Assembly (NCBI RefSeq): GCF_000987775.1
Contig: NZ_LAHO01000007.1
Span: 62,001-126,000 of the forward strand
DNA from: Arsukibacterium ikkense
Lineage (GTDB): Bacteria > Pseudomonadota > Gammaproteobacteria > Enterobacterales > Alteromonadaceae
DNA length: 64,000 bases
Direction: 5' to 3'
The notes beneath the pieces are model-generated. The model saw only the letters and a program-made list of their open reading frames with translations. It was not told the DNA's origin and did not search any database. The translations under genes and the position numbers were made by a program. Positions 63,994 to 64,000 of this stretch are shown here, in pieces; position 1 is the first letter of the stretch; the number at the start of each line of letters is the position of its first letter.

Positions 63994-64000
63994 CGGCCCT

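Overview
The window reads as a chromosomal segment of a marine or aquatic gammaproteobacterium of the Alteromonadales/Rheinheimera-Arsukibacterium type. This is inferred from the gene order ybgC-tolQRAB-pal-cpoB, aspS-yebC-ruvCAB and cmoA-cmoB, from the ExeM-type nuclease, the tricorn-like S41 protease and the PEP-CTERM-like protein. No marker gene here fixes the genus.

Bases 1 to about 25,480 are accessory DNA ending at the 3' end of a tRNA-Ser(GGA) gene. The island is AT-rich, with mostly short genes of unknown function in changing orientation. Recognisable cargo: a DUF5677 protein; a helix-hairpin-helix protein with 30-residue repeats; a secreted protein paired with a class 3 lipase; an SOS module (SRAP protein, LexA box, umuD, umuC); a Sel1-repeat protein; a nuclease-fold protein beside a small zinc-ribbon protein; several small membrane proteins; and a minus-strand cluster with a HEPN-motif protein, a probable degenerate FtsZ-fold protein and a uracil-DNA-glycosylase-fold protein. 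Next come a winged-helix protein, a non-coding tract packed with hairpins, an AlpA-type regulator and two P4-type tyrosine integrases. Two arrays of 10-bp-phased repeats lie between the integrase beside the tRNA and the tRNA itself, and look like integrase arm sites. The other end of the island is not in the window.

Bases 25,483 to 64,000 are ordinary core chromosome. From left to right: tRNA-Ser, nadA, four identical tRNA-Lys(TTT) genes, the Tol-Pal operon (cell-envelope constriction), ruvCAB with yebC and aspS (recombination and translation), a large sensor diguanylate cyclase, cmoA/cmoB (tRNA wobble uridine modification), a LysR regulator, purM-purN (purine synthesis), a DUF3108 protein, yafJ, fadE (fatty-acid oxidation, with a possible FadR site), an extracellular nuclease, ppnP, an Atm1-like ABC exporter, a DksA/TraR-type zinc-finger protein, a periplasmic solute-binding protein, a Tat-exported dienelactone hydrolase, a Ca2+/Na+ antiporter, a tricorn-like protease and a secreted protein with a C-terminal sorting signal.

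The most unusual items are the hairpin array at 21,155-21,601, the FtsZ-fold protein that lacks the GTP-binding signature, the phased repeats at the attachment site, the 30-residue-repeat protein, the lipase pair as a possible effector-immunity unit, and a 27-residue membrane peptide with a strong ribosome binding site.
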